DNA of 64,000 nucleotides from Chenopodium formosanum (lineage: Eukaryota > Streptophyta > Magnoliopsida > Caryophyllales > Amaranthaceae), in assembly GCA_024500155.1 (NCBI GenBank), contig CM044857.1:1924501-1988500 (forward strand), written 5' to 3'. The position numbers and the translations under genes are program-made. How positions within the stretch are numbered: the stretch's first letter is position 1; each line of letters opens with the position of its first letter. The notes below the pieces were generated by a model. It ran no database searches. It saw nothing but the letters and a program-made list of their open reading frames with translations, and had not been told where the DNA came from. This document shows, in pieces, positions 13,001-23,513 of this stretch.

Positions 13001-14745
13001 CTCAAAAGTTTCTTATCCAATACAGTATGGTGATGATGAATTTGTGGGCCAAATTATAGGCTTTATAAAACTTTAAGAATTTTGCTCGATTACATGTATC
13101 CTATAAAATTGAGATAAAGAGTTTATACTATCGATTGAATCCAAACCAACAAGGCTAAACTAGGATTACGAGTTGTTCGAAATTCAGATTGGATCATATT
13201 ATTTCAGTTTGTAGGTTGAATCAAATAAATTCCAAACCAAAAGCCGAATTTACACCCCCACTTAATCCCGCTTCTTGATATAAAGATGACCAAAAAGAAT
13301 ATCCACAAAAAAGAAATAAAAATCCATACACGTTTTATCAGCAATTAAACACCAAATTAAGGGTCCCTCACTTTTGATATTCAACAACAATAACACAGTA
13401 TATTATGCAAATAACACCCAAATAAATAACATCGTACCAAAAAAAATAAAGAAATATTGGAATCAAATTCAACAATAAAAAAATCCCAGAAAATAAAGAA
13501 CAAACAAAATCATCAAAAATCAAAATTTTATATTAATAAAAAAAACAAAAAGAAAACTTACAACATCGCCGTAAGAAATGAGCTGTACCCGGTTAATATG
13601 CCATATTAACCAACTTTGTTAATATAGTGGCATATTCGCAATTATGAGCAATGAGCAAAATATTTTAATGTTATTTATGCATTTCAATGATGTGACATTA
13701 ACTGGACGTTTTCTAACGATTTACAAACTCCGTTTCTTCATCATTCACCCGTTCCTTTCTTCTCTCTCCTCTCTCTGTAATTTAGCAAACATTCTCCATT
13801 GAACAAACCTCAGCCACTACGGAAACATAATCATTCAACTACCAAAGCAAATTAAATCATACTATAGCAATAACATCCCACCATTTGCAATTCCGTCAAT
13901 TTCAATTTCATAAAATCAAATCAATAAAACCAATCGTTAAACAATCAAGTCCAATAAAACTTGCAGTAAATTTGCATAATCAACCATTCACAGTCAAATA
14001 TAAAGGAAAGGGGAAACAATTGGTTCCAGAAAGCCCACCTTTGCCACCATTACCACCAAACCCATAATTATCATGCTCGCTTCTGCCTCCGCCACCACTA
14101 CCATCACCATACCTCTTATCTTCTTCGACAGCCCACTAGCAACCTCTCTCCCTCCACCATCCTCCTCCTCATACTCATCTACTCCTTCATCCTCCCCTTC
14201 CTATTTCCCCCCTCCGCCACCACTACCACCACCATACCCAGAATTCCTCGCCAAAACAACCGCCTCATTAATTTGAAATTCGATTCGAATTGCGACATAC
14301 CGGACTTATAGAGAAGAAGCTCTCGAATTGCAGTATGGCCAGTATCTTAGGGAGGAGAGTCAGAAGAGTGAGGAGAACGGAGTAACAATAGGTGTTGCAA
14401 CGGAGTGTAGATATGGAAGCAGTTAACGCCGGTAGTATGATGTTAAAGCTCCTTCCGCATTTTTACGACTTTACCCTTAGTAAATAGGTAAAAATGACCT
14501 TTTGACCCTCATATAAACGTTACTCGTTAATATGGCATATTAACCAGTATTTTCTCGTAAGAAATGCCGAGATGGGTAAGAGCAGAAGCGAGTTTAGTGC
14601 AGCGAATGAGAGTCTCTCTCCATGTAAACTTGACATTTCCATAAATAACAGAGAAATCATCTCTGTAAACAATTGCTGCTCTTTCCAGAAAAGTTATTGG
14701 AGATAATGGTACATAATTTGCAGAACAACGAATTAATCCCTCCAT
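10054..14745 (-). CDS. Peroxisomal acyl-activating enzyme (acyl-CoA synthetase); exon 1 split by a transposon
   Basis: Two coding exons. Exon 1 starts at the ATG at 14745-14743 and, before the insertion, ended at 13562 with donor GTAAGT; exon 2 is 11523-10054 (acceptor CAG). Without the inserted element (13581-14555) the protein would have 555 residues, the family norm. Motifs: ATP/AMP-binding YTSGTTSSPKGV near residue 190, YGLTETYGP near 330, HSGDL and KDRSKDIIISGGENI near 425-440, catalytic-Lys motif PKTSTGKTQK near 530, and C-terminal SKL (peroxisomal PTS1). The enzyme activates a carboxylic acid with ATP and CoA in the peroxisome. Plant relatives act on short-chain, benzoic or cinnamic acids, but the substrate cannot be read here. 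The inserted element brings a stop codon five codons after the duplicated target site, so the allele is broken unless the element is spliced out (see findings). Copies of fragments lie at 27.2, 35.1 and 38.0 kb. Confidence 0.9.
11524..13561 (-). other. Intron 1 of the acyl-activating enzyme gene
   Basis: A 2.0-kb AT-rich intron with donor GTAAGT (13561-13556) and acceptor TGTCAG (11529-11524). It contains a poly-A run at about 12845-12867. No reading frame, MITE or RNA gene was recognised inside it. Confidence 0.7.
13581..14555. mobile_element. 975-bp DNA transposon inserted in an exon, carrying a possible captured gene fragment
   Basis: The element is bounded by an 11-bp direct duplication, CGTAAGAAATG, at 13570-13580 and 14556-14566, whose outer sides rejoin into the enzyme reading frame. 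Both ends carry, about 10 bp in, the same 20-bp inverted repeat GGTTAATATGCCATATTAAC, itself nearly palindromic. A target duplication of 9-11 bp points to the Mutator (MULE) group, but the short terminal repeats make this tentative. The interior has no transposase. It holds a 5'-leader-like CT-rich stretch, then an open frame at 13864-14067 rich in Ser/Lys/Arg/Gln, like a plastid transit peptide, which would begin at ATA instead of ATG. A Pro-rich low-complexity frame follows (14073-14276). This resembles gene-fragment capture (Pack-MULE style). Confidence 0.75.
13864..14067 (+). pseudogene. Possible captured 5' gene fragment in the transposon
   Basis: An open frame of about 67 codons (ATA at 13864, stop at 14065-14067) preceded by a pyrimidine-rich leader. 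The peptide starts IAITSHHLQFRQFQF, is basic and hydroxylated, has almost no acidic residues until KQLVPESPPLPPLPP, and looks like a chloroplast transit peptide followed by a Pro-rich linker. The source gene was not recognised. The first codon differs from ATG by one base, so the fragment is probably not translated from its original start. Confidence 0.35.
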
Positions 14746-15940
14746 TTCTTTTTTTTTTTTGGAAATCAAATACTAATCCAAGCTTATATTATAATGGGTA
14801 TTGAATAAATTATTGAAATTTGTTGTTACCTAGATAATGAAAAATTGATATGAGACAGGTTAAATTTGGGTTAAATTGCATATGAACAGCCGTCAGGGGT
14901 TTTAGCCTGTTAATTGGATAAGTATAGACCATGCAATTTTAAGAAACCCCTATTTTGTTTTTTGTTTTGTTTTGTTTTTTTTTTTTCTTTCTTTTCTGTG
15001 ACAAAATATTTTGTTGATTTTCATTGTTGTTTCTGAGTCAATTTCAATTTTCAGCCGTTTTTTTTTCTTTAAAAAAAAAAAATTAAAATTACTCCGGGTA
15101 TCTAAATGTAAAAGTTTACTACAAATGTAAGATTGTTCGGTTTTTTGCTTTATTGGTGAACATATAAAAATCAAATTATTGTCCGAAATGGAAAATCAAA
15201 TAATTGTAATTATTATAGTCTTCAAAAAAAAAAAAAAATTGTAATTGTTTTTGTATAATATTCATTTCTTATGGATAACCTCATTTATGTATAATAGTAA
15301 TCCATGTTGTCCTTAAAATAATCCAAATTCATTATACGAGTAATATCGAGTAATTTTAAAAAAAACCTCATTTATTTATTTGAGTAGCCCTATTGACCTA
15401 TTGTTTTGTGTTAGGTCTTTTAACTAATAAAAGAAAAACTTCACTACAATAATCTCATTTTCTTATTAGAGTAACTCTACATTCGTTAAGGTAACTTTAT
15501 TTGCTCATTGTAGTAACATATATTATCAATTAATTACCATGTAAGAAATATGTGAAGTGGCTACACCAAGTGTCTAACCATATATAGCAAAAAAGAGAAA
15601 AAACGTATTCAACTATTCATATCGTAATACTTATTTATATTTTTAAATTGACAACTAATTGTATAATTTCATATTTGCCTTTGCCAGAGAGGTCATTTTA
15701 GACAAAGATGAAAACTCCATAGAGAACTAGATGACGAATAATGACTATTTAATGTACCGAGGGGAATGACTGTACTTTTAATTAGTATATCCTCAACAAT
15801 TTATCATATATAGATTCAATTGAAAGGAACAATGGAATATCATTGATGCATAACTAAGCAAACATATAAAATACAATAAGGAATAAATGAATTACTAATA
15901 ACTATTAAATGATATATAAATATGGTTTGTGTTTGGGTAA
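14746..15940. other. Upstream region of the acyl-activating enzyme gene
   Basis: AT-rich, with T-rich and A-rich runs close to 14960-15080. It should contain the promoter and 5' leader of the minus-strand enzyme gene, but no single convincing TATA box can be chosen. No gene seen. Confidence 0.5.
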
Positions 15941-16338
15941 GAGCAAATTTAGCCCCAAATCTTAAGACTTTAATGTGACATCATTTTTTGTGGTTCCCAT
16001 TGAAAATGATGTCATCAAATTATTGTTAAGACTCACTAAGACTTGTCCAAATTTATCACTTTAACCCTAAGACTCAAATATATGACTTTTTTATTTATTT
16101 ATTTATTTCTTTATATTTTATATATAATAACAACATTAATGAACAAAGTGTTAAAAAAAAAAAAGGATAATAAAAATAAAATTGAGGTGAGTACCAATCT
16201 CAAGTCCTAAATTGAGTCTTGAAATTTCAAGACTCAACTTGATACTTGGTTGAGATTTTTAAAAAAAAATGAGAAAAGTCTTAAACATAAGTTTTAAGAC
16301 TCAAAATGATAATGTCACACTAAGTTCTAAACTTGCTC
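15941..16338. mobile_element. Tourist-like MITE (PIF/Harbinger type)
   Basis: 398 bp flanked by TAA on both sides (15938-15940 and 16339-16341). Imperfect inverted ends begin GAGCAAATTTAG and continue with CTTAAGACTTTAATGTGACAT against the complement at the right end. TAA duplication is diagnostic of PIF/Harbinger insertions. Non-coding. Confidence 0.75.
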
Positions 16339-16618
16339 TAATAGGTTACTAGCTTCACAAGTTTACAACCGTGTATGTTTAGGTATTGGTCTTTGTCATC
16401 TCATAAACAATTCTCTTATCAGATTTGTTTTCTATTCAAGGATATATATCTATGCGAATAAGTGAATAACACTAAAACTTAAGTACATTTTTCAAAAAAA
16501 TCTTTCTAACATATAGCGCACACAGAAAGATTTTTATTTATTTATTTATTTTTTTTTTTTCGAATGAAAAAAAATGAAAGGATTTGTAAAGAAAAAAGTG
16601 CAACTTTTATTGACATTT

Positions 16619-16814
16619 ACCTATATACTGATTTCATTGCTTAGGTACTTCTTTCCTATTTTATTTTTTCTTTTCTTTCTTAGAGAATTACATTACTACT
16701 TAGGTAAGTAAACAAAAAGGTCAAAAACTTCTACAGTAGTACTACTTGGTGAAGTAATATATATGGAGGAACATGAACATGAACATGAACATGAACATTG
16801 GGTATATTAATTAG
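16619..16814 (+). repeat. Left copy of the direct repeat flanking the retroelement block
   Basis: Shares most of its sequence, in the same order, with 24895-25047: TTTCATTGCTTAGGTACTTC, then GAGAATTACATTACT, CAAAAAGGTCAAA, and AACATGAACATTGGGTATAT. The left copy carries extra GAACAT units and a 25-bp insertion. It is far too long to be a target-site duplication. Confidence 0.8.
16771..16797. repeat. GAACAT hexamer microsatellite
   Basis: Four to five head-to-tail GAACAT units inside the left direct-repeat copy; the right copy at about 25018 has only one to two units, so the array expanded after duplication. Confidence 0.8.
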
Positions 16815-17339
16815 AAACACGAACTAACTACAAATCACCACGAACGAACACCATGAGCCACCTAGGGTGGCCAGCCATACGGAGGCGAGAGAGAGGGGAG
16901 GGCCGTGAGGTGAGAGAGAGAAAAGGGAGTTTACGGTTTTGGGAAAACTGATTGCCTTGTTTCACTTATGGTTAATCGTGTTATTCAACTTTAGTCATGG
17001 ATCTTATTTATAGATCATATCTTTAAATAAGAGTCCATGTCAAGCCCAAATATCAAACTACTCTTACCTAACACTCTACATGGTATGTCATAATCTCATG
17101 AGGCCCATTAATTTACTTGTTTAACCCAATACCCTTGTTGTGTGACCTCATAGGATCCATTCTATTATAATTTGGACTATTTGACTAGCTTAAAGATCAT
17201 TTATCATATCTAGCAACAGACAATGACGACCTAAAAGAACGAACTTATTATCTCCATAATAGTGATGCTTGATATATCTAGTAATTGCACTTATCGAAGA
17301 TATAATTCCTTCATTTTGTGCAGTCTTGTATTATTGGTA
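16815..17339. other. Unassigned sequence left of the copia remnant
   Basis: Contains a purine-rich GAGAGAGAGGGGAGGG stretch and AT-rich sequence. No gene was recognised. It may be the 5' part of the decayed copia element (its 5' LTR is not identifiable) or older repeat debris. Confidence 0.4.
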
Positions 17340-17831
17340 AAGAAACAGTGTCTCTAGAGGAGGTTAAATATGCTCTCCAAACTAGAGAGTTGTGCCATAA
17401 GGCGTCTGGTACAGGTTTAGATGATTAGACTAATGGAACAGTAGCCAGTGAAGGTAATGGACAGGAAATTCGAGGAGAAAATCCAGAATATTGTATTCTA
17501 GGGGTCCTAATGATGTCTGTAATTACTGTAAGGAGAAGGGGAAGTGGAAATCTGAATGTCCCAAGAAGATGAGACAACCAGATAATTCTGAGTCTATAGA
17601 TATTGCAGATGGAGACACCCGTTCAGAAGATGAGACACGTCTGTGCTCAACGGAGCAAATCTGGTGCCTAGTGGAGGCAAATCTGAACAAGGAGAGTTTG
17701 TTTTTGGTTATCTGTTTTCTGTTATATTCATTTGTTTTGTGGTTCAGTGGTTTTCTGGTACATCTGACATTATGATCAATGCGCCTGGCACATCAATTTT
17801 ATTGTGAGGGGATTCAAGTTAAGGTGAAGAT
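17340..17831 (+). pseudogene. Ty1/copia gag remnant with zinc knuckle
   Basis: A decayed gag region. SLEEVKYALQTRELCHK resembles the copia gag segment before the nucleocapsid. After in-frame stops a second frame (from about 17491) reads CNYCKEKGKWKSECPKK, a CCHC zinc knuckle in which the expected His is Lys. No protease, integrase or reverse transcriptase follows. Within about 330 bp the sequence reaches a purine-rich tract and the start of an LTR (TGTTGAAAATATGCC at 17832). The element is therefore internally deleted and could move only with help, if at all. Confidence 0.75.
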
Positions 17832-18001
17832 TGTTGAAAATATGCCTTGAATCTGCTTTTGGGTCTTGGAGTAGTGAGTGGTAGCTCGCGAGGTAGCTTA
17901 GTAGTTCATTGGCAAGGTTGAAGATTGCGACGAATGTGGACCTAAGTAAGCGAGCTATAGCTCGTAGAGGTATTTAGAGTTGCGACGAATTTGGAGCTAT
18001 A

Positions 18002-18787
18002 TGTCACAACTTAAGCCCCACAGCCACAAAGGCAGCAAGCAACGTCAATTGGGCACTAGGCAACAATACGGGCCAAGGGAGATGCCCATGGGTGCCAGGA
18101 AGCACCTTCCCCCTAAAGAGCTTTATTTTGATTTGGGGTTGTTTTCCTAGTGAACACCCAATTGACAGTAACACAATAATGGGTCATTTGGGCGACCAAA
18201 TGAAACCCAAATGAGCCCAAACTTTGGGGCCCACCGTTTTTGGACCCAATAAACACAATGGTGCAGCCGGATTTTTGAGGAGAAGTCCGGAACCTTCCAG
18301 AACGTGCTAGGGGACTCGGGATGCGTCCGGAAGCTTCTAGGACTTTCTAGGAAGCTCTTGTACATTCTTATAGGCCTAGAGTAGTATAGAATACTCCAGA
18401 ATGATTTACATATGAGTAGGAACTCAGAAATATATAGAAGGCTCTAGAAAAGTAAGCTTCTAGGACCCTCCATTTAAGGAGGTTAGAATGTTATAGAGTA
18501 GAAACCTCTAGGAACTTGGGAGGCCTATAAATAGGGACCTTCCCCTCATTTTGTAAATAACTTAGACACTTGTAAACTTCTCTCAAGCAATACAAAGCAT
18601 TCTTAAAGCAATCTCTCTTGTTTCACTTACTTACTTGCTCGCTTAGCCATTTTCCTAGCTTTCTCACTTAACTTGTAGCATCGTACTTAGCATAGCTAAG
18701 GCACTTTGGGGATCCTTGACTAGAGTTGCAGGGGTAATTCTAGTAGGACGCGTGCAAGAGACTTGGGGTAAGAGTCAGCACGTGACA
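18002..18787 (+). repeat. Gypsy 5' LTR
   Basis: 786 bp, TGTCACAACTTAAG to CAGCACGTGACA. A TATA box (TATAAATA, 18526-18533) lies about two thirds of the way in, marking the promoter for the genomic RNA. Nearly identical to the LTR at 23514-24298. Confidence 0.95.
18526..18533 (+). promoter_or_regulatory. TATA box of the gypsy 5' LTR
   Basis: TATAAATA followed by GGGACC. The same box is at 24037-24044 in the 3' LTR. It would start the element's genomic transcript roughly 30 bp downstream. Confidence 0.7.
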
Positions 18788-18789
18788 CG

Positions 18790-18801
18790 TGGTATCAGAG
18801 C
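18790..18801 (+). other. Primer binding site (initiator tRNA-Met)
   Basis: TGGTATCAGAGC lies two bases after the 5' LTR and is complementary to the 3' end of initiator methionine tRNA, the usual primer of plant LTR retrotransposons. Confidence 0.93.
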
Positions 18802-18872
18802 AACGCTGATTGTAGGGGACGGTCTGTTGCGGAGTGAAGCTTTGTTGCGGTACGAGGTTAAGTGCGGAGGTG

Positions 18873-20301
18873 ATGATGGCTCAACAGAAGGAAACGCTTG
18901 GCTCAACCGTAGAGGAACCACAAACAAGCAAGAAGGTAAGTCGCACTTCATTGCTTGAAGAGAAGGTAGCTTCCTTGGAGATCTCTATCGCTGATCACCA
19001 TGATAGCATACGGCAATTGGCTGACAACGTTAGTGAACTCTCGGGAAGAGTTGATGGCGTCGAGGGACTTGAAACACGAGTCCAGGAGTTGGAGTCAGAT
19101 ACGGCGAAAATGAAGGACGGGACGCAGCTCCTAGTCAATCAAATGGCCGATGCTCTTCGGCTAGAAATGGCTCAACTCAAGGACACCCTTATGAAGGAGC
19201 TGGGCTCCATGAAGGAAAAGATCGAGTCCCTACAAGCCGACGTAGTGCTGTGCAAGTCGGCCATGGCCGGGGGTGCCACGGTTCGGGAGGGACCTAAGAT
19301 TAAGGTGCCCGAACCAGCGAAGTACCAAAGAAAGAGGGATGTTAGGGAGGTGGACAAACTTCCTATGGAGCATCGAGAGGTACTTCGATGCCATACATCT
19401 TAAAGAAGATGCTACGAAAATCAACACCGCTACAACGTATTTAGCTGATGATGCCATCCTATGGTGGAGGCGACGGGAGTCCGACATCAAGAAGGGGCTT
19501 GTCTCGCTCAACACTTGGGACGAGTTCAAGACTGACTTCAAAAAGCAATTCTATCCGGAAAATGCGGAGGAGATTGCTATGAAGAAGCTACGTGGGCTGA
19601 AGCATACGGGGTCAATCAAGGAGTATGTCAAGCAGTATACTTCACTCATGCTAGAAGTGACGGAGATGCCGGAGAAGACCCAGCTTCTTTATTTTATGGA
19701 TGGGCTACAAAGATGGGCGGAACAGGAGCTGAAGCGTCGGAACGTTCAGACTCTCTCGGACGCTATTGGTGTGGCGGAATCCTTGTTCGATTATAAACAA
19801 GACACGAAGAGGGACCGAAGCAGAAAGTCTAGTAGCGGTGGCAAAGGAAAAGGTGGGGGAGCTAAACCCACCGATCGCAGCCACAATGGAGGAAAGTCAT
19901 CCGAGAAACGGGACAAGGCGAAGGAGAAAGAGAAGTCCTCGGATGGCAAAGCCAAACAGGGCTACTTCTTGTGTGGAGGGCCGCACTGCGCCAGGGAGTG
20001 CCCACAGCGACAAAAGATCAACGCTTTGATCGATGGTTCGTCCGGGGAATCATTAGGGGACGAGGCACATATGGGGACTATGCGCTTGTGCAACGCGAAG
20101 GCTACAAAGGTCACACCAAGTGAAAGCTTAGCCAAGGTAAGTGTCCTGCCCCGAACGAAACCATGTCTTATGTTTGTAGAGGCCAAGGTGAATGGACAGG
20201 CCTCCAAGGCACTCATTGATACGGGTGCAACAAACAATTTTATTGCTCTACAAGAGGCTACAAGGTTGGGGTCAGGTTCGTCAAGAAGGCCGGGACCTTG
20301 A
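18873..20301 (+). pseudogene. Gypsy gag-protease region, frameshifted
   Basis: The ATG at 18873 opens a frame with an N-terminal coiled coil (heptads around 18940-19230). It breaks at about 19350 by a one-base gain in a run of A, which moves the capsid part to another frame. The second frame (to 20301) holds the retrotransposon gag domain (ILWWRRR, WDEFKTDFKKQFYP), a basic linker, a CCHC knuckle whose first Cys is Tyr (YFLCGGPHCARECP), and the aspartic protease motif ALIDTGATNNFI. It ends by another frameshift in a G run near 20271. These lesions make the polyprotein non-functional. Confidence 0.92.
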
Positions 20302-23300
20302 AGACGGTGAACTTAAAGCCAACCCCAATCCATGGTGTAGCAAGCGAGGTACCCATTTGTTTGGGAGAATGGGAGGGTACCATCGATCTTACCGTGATAG
20401 ACATGGACGATTACTCATTGGTGTTGGGACTTCAATTCTTTGACACGGTAAGACCATTTTCATTCGGGAGGGATGGAACGATGACTATTGCAAAAGATCA
20501 ACGGGAGTGGTCCATCCCAGTCACTCGAGAAGAGGTGGAAGCCAAGGCAATATCGGCAATGCAACTGAAGAACGGTGTCAAGAAGGGACAACCGACATTC
20601 TTGGCTACACTCAAAGAAGAGGAGCCTCATGGGGGTGAGGTTCCACCTGAATTATCCGGAGTGTTAGAAGAATTTATGAACGTGATGCCTACGGAACTAC
20701 CTAAGAGAATTCCCTCTAGAAGGGAAGTCGACCATCAGATCAAGCTGGAGCCTGGGGCAAGGCCACCAGCCATGGCACCATACCGGATGGGCCCACCGAA
20801 GGTGGAGGAACTAAGGAAGCAACTCAAGGAGCTACTGGAGGCGGGATTTATCAGGCCATCCAAGGCGCCATATGGAGCACCTGTGCTTTTCCAACGCAAG
20901 CACGACGGAAGCTTGCGGATGTGCATCGACTACCGGGCTTTGAACAAGATCACAGTGAAGAATAAGTATCCCATCCCATTGGTCGTCGATCTCTTTGATC
21001 GTCTAGGAAAAGCCAGGTACTTTTCTAAACTTGATCTCAGGTCGGGGTACTGGCAAGTACGCATCGCCAAAGGCGATGAGCCTAAGACGACATGCGTTAC
21101 TTGCTATGGGTCTTTCGAGTTCTTGGTGATGCCATTCGGCCTCACTAATGCCCCGGCTACATTTTGCACTTTGATGAATAAAATATTCCAGCCATTCCTT
21201 GACAAATTTGTCGTCGTCTATCTCGACGATATCGTCGTGTATAGCGACGACCTAACGAGTCACTTGGAGCATTTGAGGCAGGTATTCCAAGTGCTACGAG
21301 AGAACGAGTTTTATGTAAAACAGGAGAAATGCTCGTTCGCTCAAGAGGAGGTGTCTTTCTTGGGGCACCGCATCAAGGCTGGAAAGATTATGATGGAGCA
21401 TGACAAGGTGCGCTCCATCAATGAATGGGAGGAGCCCAAGAATGTCTCGGAGTTACGCTCCTTCCTTGGGCTAGCAAATTATTATCGGCGATTCATCAAA
21501 AGCTACTCAGCTCGGGCAACACCATTGACGGATTTGCTGAAGAAGAAGGTGCAATGGTGTTGGAGTGAGAAGTGCCAAAGGGCCTTTGATGATTTGAAGA
21601 AGGCGGTCATCAATGAGCCCGTACTAGCTTTGCCTGACTACAACAAGCCATTCGAGCTTCATACGGATGCTTCAGACTTTGCCATTGGAGGAGTGCTAAT
21701 GCAAGAAGGGCATCCGATCGCCTACGAGTCGCGCAAGCTAAGTGATACCGAGAAAAGGTATCATGTGCATGAAAAGGAAATGACGGCTATCATTCATTGC
21801 TTGCGCATTTGGAGGCACTACTTGTTTGGGAGTCGGTTCATCATCTATACTGACAACGTTGCTACAAGCTACTTCCAAAATCAGAAGAAGATCAGTCCCA
21901 AGCAAGCTCGTTGGCAAGATTTCTTGGCGGACTATGACTGTGTCATGGAATACAAGCCAGACAAGGTTAATTTCGTCGCCGATGCTCTAAGCCGGAAGGC
22001 CATGCTTGCTGCTATTAGCAGCATCACAAGCTCCATCCTTGATCGGATCAAGGATGGCCTTCCTCATGACCCCATGGCCAGATGATTAATGGAGTTGGCC
22101 AAAGAGGGGAAGACTCGAAAATTCTGGGTAGAGGATGGGATCCTCTACACCACCGGGCGTCAGGTGTTTGTGCCTAAGTGGGATAATCTTAGGCGGGAAA
22201 TTCTAAAAGAGTGTCATGATTCAATGTGGGCTGGGCACCCAGGTATTCAACGAACTTTGGCACTCTTGGACGACACTTATTATTGGCCTTACATGCGGGA
22301 TGATGTGGAGGCCTACGTGAAGACTTGTCTTGTGTGCCAACAAGACAAGATTGAGCAACGGGTGCCGGCTGGGTTACTTGAACCATTGCCTATTCCGGAG
22401 CATCCTTGGGAGAGCGTCTCTATGGATTTCATCTCAGCTCTGTCCAAGTCCGAGGGATGCGGGTCTATCATGGTGGTAGTAGACTGCTTCTCTAAATATG
22501 GGACATTCATACCGGCACCAAAGGATTGTACAGCCGAGCAAGCCGCCAAGCTCTTCTTCAAGCATGTCGTCAAATATTGGGGCTTGCCAAAGAGCATAAT
22601 TAGTGACCGAGATCCAAGGTTCACGGCAAAGTTTTGGACGGAGCTATTCAAACTCCTTGGGTCTAGGTTGCACTTCTCTACAAGCTTTCACCCACAAACT
22701 GATGGGCAAACGGAGAGGGTGAATGCCTTGCTAGAGTTTTATCTAAGGCACTTTGTTAGTGCCAATCAACGAGATTGGGCCAAGTTGATGGATGTTGCCC
22801 AATTCTCTTTCAATTTGCAGCGTTCCGAGGCAACTGGAAAGAGTCCATTTGAGTTATTCATGGGCCAACAACCCTTGACTCCACAAGGGGTTGCATCAGG
22901 CTACACAGGAGGTAGCCCCGCTGCATATAGACTTGCTAAAGGGTAGCATGAGCAGCTCGGTATCTTGAGGGCCTACTTGGATAAGGCGGCAAAGAAGATG
23001 AAGAAATGGGCCGACAAGCATAGAAGACCCCTTGAGTTCCAAGTTAGTGACTTGGTCATGGTGAAATTGCTACCCCAACAGTTCAAGGTCTTCCGCAAGG
23101 TGCATAAAGGCCTTGTGCGGAAGTACGAGGGTCCATTCCCGGTCATAAGGAAGGTCGGGAAGGTTAGCTATAATCTTGAATTACCGCCCAAGCTCAAGAT
23201 ACACCCGGTGTTTCATGTTAGCATACTCAAGCCCTACCATGGTGACAACGAGGATCCAACAATGGGCGAGTCACAACGAGCGCCCACGGCGGTCGTGGCT

Positions 23301-23483
23301 TCTTTTGATCGAGACATCGAGGTGATCGAGGCAAAAAGGGTCATAAGAAGAAGGGGCGTACCAAGCTATAATGAGTATCTTGTCCGTTGAAAGGGTCTTC
23401 CAGATAGTGAGGCATCATGGGAAAGAGAGGAAGACTTGTGGCAGTTCAAGGGCAAGATCGCGGAGTTCGAGGGACGGCCTTGA
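20298..23483 (+). pseudogene. Gypsy pol: RT, RNase H, integrase, chromodomain, with stop codons
   Basis: One frame carries the reverse transcriptase (MCIDYRALN, FSKLDLRSGYWQVR, MPFGLTNAPATF, catalytic VVYLDDIVVYS), RNase H (LHTDASDFAIGGVL, YTDN), integrase with HHCC zinc finger (HPG...CLVCQQ) and the D-D-E core (MDFI, SDRDPRF, HPQTDGQTERVN), and a C-terminal chromodomain (GVPSYNEYLVR then KGLPDSEASWE). Three in-frame stops interrupt it: TGA 22083-22085 between RNase H and integrase, TAG 22944-22946 after the integrase core, and TGA 23388-23390 inside the chromodomain at the position of a conserved Trp. Confidence 0.95.
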
Positions 23484-23513
23484 CGGGGTCGTCAAGACTT
23501 GGGTGGGGGAGCA

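Noticed and set aside
18790..18801. tRNA-like 12-mer
   Set aside because: It is the retrotransposon primer site complementary to tRNA-Met, not a tRNA gene.
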